Shown piece by piece: positions 62,503-64,000 of a stretch of 64,000 nucleotides of DNA. The notes below the pieces were generated by a model. The model saw nothing but the letters and a program-made list of their open reading frames with translations. It had not been told where the DNA came from and made no database searches. The DNA comes from Micromonospora sp. RP3T (GTDB lineage: Bacteria > Actinomycetota > Actinomycetes > Mycobacteriales > Micromonosporaceae): the NCBI RefSeq assembly GCF_003027925.1, contig NZ_PYPS01000008.1, forward strand, positions 62,001 to 126,000, read 5' to 3'. The first letter of the stretch is position 1; each line of letters opens with the position of its first letter. The position numbers and the translations under genes are program-made.

Positions 62503-63762
62503 ATGAGCTGTGGTCGTCGGCGGCTGTCGCGAACTGCCGCCGCGCTGTTCCTCCTCGCCGGGGTGGCTGTCCCCGCCGGTCCCGCCGAGGCGGCGAAGAA
62601 GGGGCCGGACCTCGCGGTCGACGCGTCCGGGACGAGGATCACGCGGGGGGTCGAGAAGAAGGTTCTCCACCTGAAGATCAGCAACCGGGGGGACGAGACC
62701 CCGAGCAACGTCGTCATCAGGGTCCGCCAGCCACCGGAGGGCCTCCCGGAGCCCCTGCCGGTCGCCCTGATCTGGCACTCGGGTGGGGTGGGCGAGTGCG
62801 ACGGTGACTTCGGGGGTTTCTACTGCGAACTGGTGCCGGAGCTGATCCCGGGGCCGGGGGAAACCGTCGACGTTCCCATCGACGCCACCGTCTTCGGTGC
62901 GGCCGGGCCGTACCAGGGCAGGTTCGAAGCCACTGTCACCATCAGCCCGGAGAAGGACGCGAATCCGGCCGACAACACCAGATGGTTCCCGCTGGAGCTG
63001 GTCGACCAGCCCAGCGCCGACCTCTCGGTGGTCGCCCGGGACGTGAAGCAGTCCGTGCGGATCGGCGCGGGCGGCACGCCCCAGCCCACCGGCACGCTGA
63101 ACCCCGGTGAGACGGGCGCGGTGTGGCACACCATCGCCAACCAGGGTCGGAAGGCCGTCAGCGGAGTACGGGTCACGCTGCGCCTGCCCGCGGGTGTCAC
63201 CTTCACCAGGCCGCCGACCCAGTGTGTGCTCGCCGACGCCGGGCGGTCGGCGGTCTGCACCTACCCGGGCCTCACCCTGGTGCCGGCCGTCGAGGACACC
63301 GATCCGAACGACACGGTCTACTCGGCGGTCGAGCTGTACAACCTGGTGACGACCGCGGCGTCCGCCACCGCGCCGGCGACGTTGCCGGGCGGAACCGTGC
63401 GGGTGGAGGGCCTCGCCGAGCGGTCGACGGACGACCGCGCCAAGGCCGCGCAAGCCGAACTGCCCGCGAACGCCGTCGCCGCCCGGGTGGCCGACGTGGA
63501 CCGCAGCGACAACCGGGACGGGTTCGCCGTGGTGCTGGCCGCGAAGAGCGGCGGCAACGGCGGCAACGGTGACGGCGGCGACGCGGACGGCGGTGGTGGC
63601 GTCGGCGGCGGTGACGGCGGACTGCCCGTCACCGGGCCACAGGCCGGACTGATCGGCGGCATCGGCGTCGCGGCGCTGGCGGCCGGCGGCGTGTTGTTCC
63701 TCGCTGCCCGGCGTCGCCGGATGATCCTGGTGACCCCCGACGACGAGCGACCAGCGGCCTGA
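62503..63762 (+). CDS. LPVTG-anchored cell-surface protein with CARDB-like repeats
   Basis: A 419-residue protein with a signal peptide (about 1-30), two beta-sandwich modules of the DUF11/CARDB type (about 35-165 and 170-310: LHLKISNRGDETPSNVVIRV; GAVWHTIANQGRKAVSGVRVTL), a Gly/Asp-rich spacer (about 345-373), then LPVTG at 374-378, a hydrophobic helix and RRRR. This is a sortase sorting signal. The 13 residues after the Arg cluster are longer than usual. Likely a wall-linked adhesin or structural protein. Confidence 0.85.
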   Translation: MSCGRRRLSRTAAALFLLAGVAVPAGPAEAAKKGPDLAVDASGTRITRGVEKKVLHLKISNRGDETPSNVVIRVRQPPEGLPEPLPVALIWHSGGVGECDGDFGGFYCELVPELIPGPGETVDVPIDATVFGAAGPYQGRFEATVTISPEKDANPADNTRWFPLELVDQPSADLSVVARDVKQSVRIGAGGTPQPTGTLNPGETGAVWHTIANQGRKAVSGVRVTLRLPAGVTFTRPPTQCVLADAGRSAVCTYPGLTLVPAVEDTDPNDTVYSAVELYNLVTTAASATAPATLPGGTVRVEGLAERSTDDRAKAAQAELPANAVAARVADVDRSDNRDGFAVVLAAKSGGNGGNGDGGDADGGGGVGGGDGGLPVTGPQAGLIGGIGVAALAAGGVLFLAARRRRMILVTPDDERPAA

Positions 63763-63860
63763 TCCCGGAGGGGCATGCCGCGGGGCGCCGTACGGAACCG
63801 GTGGGGTGGCGCCGGTTCCGTACGGTGCGGGCACCATCTCAGAGAGGACACCGCCCGCCG

Positions 63861-64000
63861 ATGCGCCGGACCCTGCCGATCGTCGTCGCCCTCACCCTGC
63901 TCGGATTCTCCACCGGGTGCGCCGGCGACTCCGGCCCCGTCTCCACCGCCACCACCACCGTCACCGCGCCTGCCGCAGCCCCGGCCGGTGAGGTGACCCC
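63861..64000 (+). CDS. Lipoprotein, N-terminal part (cut by the window end)
   Basis: The first 46 codons only. A short basic N terminus (MRRTLPIVVALTLLG) and a lipobox-like FSTGC are followed by a Ser/Thr/Ala/Pro-rich linker, as in exported actinomycete lipoproteins. The function lies beyond the window. Confidence 0.7.
   Translation, partial: MRRTLPIVVALTLLGFSTGCAGDSGPVSTATTTVTAPAAAPAGEVT

Noticed and set aside
60940..63837. Reading the rightmost SDR as a 965-residue protein
   Set aside because: Only the last 279 residues look like protein. The upstream part is antisense to the HxlR regulator and the LPVTG protein; ATG 61779 is the natural start.

Overview
The window is very GC-rich, densely packed DNA with GTG starts, four-base gene overlaps and long antisense shadow frames, all typical of an actinomycete. 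The gene content fits Micromonosporaceae or a relative, but that family call is an impression and not a proof. There are no rRNA or tRNA genes, insertion sequences or CRISPR arrays.

Left edge (1-2500): two PucR/CdaR-type regulators (the first cut by the window edge) and a LysR regulator with two hairpins in its leader. Region 2545-45444 is one large biosynthetic cluster. It combines six nonribosomal peptide synthetase (NRPS) proteins with (i) a complete LysW amino-group-carrier pathway (lysW, X, Y, Z, K), (ii) a split transketolase, (iii) a DegT-type aminotransferase, (iv) a PAPS sulfotransferase, (v) a VioC-like Fe/2-oxoglutarate hydroxylase, (vi) a B12-dependent glutamate (methylaspartate) mutase pair, (vii) an ornithine-carbamoyltransferase homologue with a rebuilt ornithine loop, (viii) an acyl-CoA dehydrogenase pair, an MbtH protein, an exporter, and two uncharacterised proteins encoded by overlapping genes. 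LysW + transketolase + aminotransferase + sulfotransferase is the logic described for vazabitide/azinomycin-type azabicyclic amino acids. Here it would be joined to probable 3-methylaspartate, a carbamoylated residue and a beta-hydroxylated residue. The product is not one I recognise.

Cluster layout: a leftward operon (20360 down to 4931) carries the dehydrogenases, exporter, LysW pathway, acetyltransferase, the two unknowns, aminotransferase, hydroxylase and an A-T-C NRPS. A rightward operon (20485-30988) carries C-A-T, C-A-T-TE and A-T NRPSs, MbtH and the carbamoyltransferase. The mutase pair runs left from 32816, the transketolase pair runs right from 33011, and a leftward operon from 45444 carries two short-chain dehydrogenases and a 2952-residue NRPS (C-A[N-MT]-T-E-C-A-T). 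Strong hairpins separate the convergent units.

Region 45583-50630 holds secreted proteins (fibronectin-type sugar dehydrogenase, SMP-30-like beta-propeller, trypsin-fold protease) and a frameshifted DinB remnant. Region 50631-55607 holds a hydrolase/WYL-regulator pair, a drug exporter, a P-loop ATPase and a methyltransferase.

Region 55788-59986 looks like a defence or programmed-death locus. It has a small helical protein whose C-terminal motif recurs at the N terminus of the adjacent NACHT ATPase (the layout of NLR-associated amyloid signalling), followed by a convergent RelA/SpoT-type synthetase. The right end has a truncated XRE-regulator remnant, a 53-residue membrane protein, a divergent SDR/HxlR pair with a perfect operator palindrome, an LPVTG surface protein and the start of a lipoprotein.
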